DNA of 15,127 nt from Euryarchaeota archaeon UBA250. Its GTDB lineage: Archaea > Thermoplasmatota > Poseidoniia > Poseidoniales > Thalassarchaeaceae. Position 1 is the first letter of the stretch; each line of letters opens with the position of its first letter. A program made the translations under genes and the position numbers. The notes below the pieces were generated by a model, which was not told the origin of the DNA, searched no databases, and worked only from the letters and a program-made list of their open reading frames with translations. Below, piece after piece: positions 14,928-15,127 of this stretch. The stretch covers positions 7,371-22,497 of the forward strand of contig DATW01000039.1 of assembly GCA_002504845.1 (NCBI GenBank), in the 5' to 3' direction.

Positions 14928-15127
14928 TCATTTCTTTGACAGTTTGATTATCGCTCTCGATTGAGCTTTGGACCAGCCCGTGGATTGTAGCTGTGTCGAA
15001 ATCGACTCCTCAGAATCCCCATCCTCCAGAGCATCCTTCGCCCAATCGACTGCAGCCGCTCTGTCGGCGATCTCATCTTTCGAGAATAGCCTTTTTTTGC
15101 CTTTAGCACCCTCTCGACCAATGGCCC
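14928..15127 (-). CDS. C-terminal end of an unidentified protein (partial at right edge)
   Basis: A minus-strand frame is open from the window edge to a TGA at 14928-14930 and gives the last 65 residues of a protein. It is charged and helical: GREGAKGKKRLFSKDEIADR, then AAAVDWAKDALEDGDSEESI, then STQLQSTGWSKAQSRAII, ending KLSKK. The layout of helix, short acidic turn, then LxxxGWSxxQA helix looks like a small C-terminal helical domain. The family cannot be named from this fragment. The gene runs in the same direction as the small membrane protein 72 bases downstream. Confidence 0.6.
   Translation of the reverse strand, partial: AIGREGAKGKKRLFSKDEIADRAAAVDWAKDALEDGDSEESISTQLQSTGWSKAQSRAIIKLSKK

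Noticed and set aside
15090..15100. A7 run in the right-edge gene as a programmed frameshift site
   Set aside because: The frame read continues sensibly on both sides, and no stimulating structure or overlapping product was seen.

Overview
The window looks like chromosomal DNA of a planktonic euryarchaeon of the Thermoplasmatota type, most likely Marine Group II (Poseidoniales). The evidence is an archaeal L18e-L13-S9-RpoN operon, a PAC2-family proteasome chaperone, GGTGA-type ribosome binding sites, two tRNAs with the CCA end encoded, moderate GC, and a huge Asp-rich surface protein of the kind common in that group. The lineage is an inference from gene content; no marker was compared with a database.

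Layout. Positions 1-7407 (+) hold the 3' part of one giant secreted or surface-anchored protein, with at least 2,468 residues inside the window and the start outside it. It has about 25 calcium-binding, thrombospondin type 3-like Asp repeats with one degenerate cupredoxin domain among them. A long beta-rich, Ig-like region follows, then a single membrane helix near the C-terminus and a cytoplasmic tail resembling DUF4129. Positions 7516-9009 (+) are a tight, overlapping translation operon: uL13's partner L18e, uL13, uS9 and RNA polymerase subunit RpoN. tRNA-Pro(GGG) follows at 9061-9138, and directly after it comes a full-length NAD+-dependent DNA ligase (to 11312), which is unusual for an archaeon.

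From 11309 to 14566 the genes alternate in direction and their ends overlap: a PAC2 proteasome-assembly chaperone (-), a PD-(D/E)XK nuclease with a likely 4Fe-4S cluster (+), a DEDDh 3'-5' exonuclease with an ExoX-like C-terminal domain (-), and a 117-residue unknown protein (+). With ligA next door this is a small DNA repair and processing neighbourhood. tRNA-Arg(GCG) follows at 14610-14686. On the minus strand there are then a 55-residue two-helix membrane protein, whose stop codon sits one base from the tRNA, and the C-terminal end of another gene that runs off the right edge.

The items most worth a second look are the giant surface protein (lost copper ligands, DUF4129-like tail, internal hydrophobic segment), the ligase with several changed active-site positions, the HbYX-like tail on the PAC2 protein, the pair of convergent nuclease genes, and the small membrane protein with a palindrome in its promoter. 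No CRISPR array, transposase, phage gene or defence system was seen.
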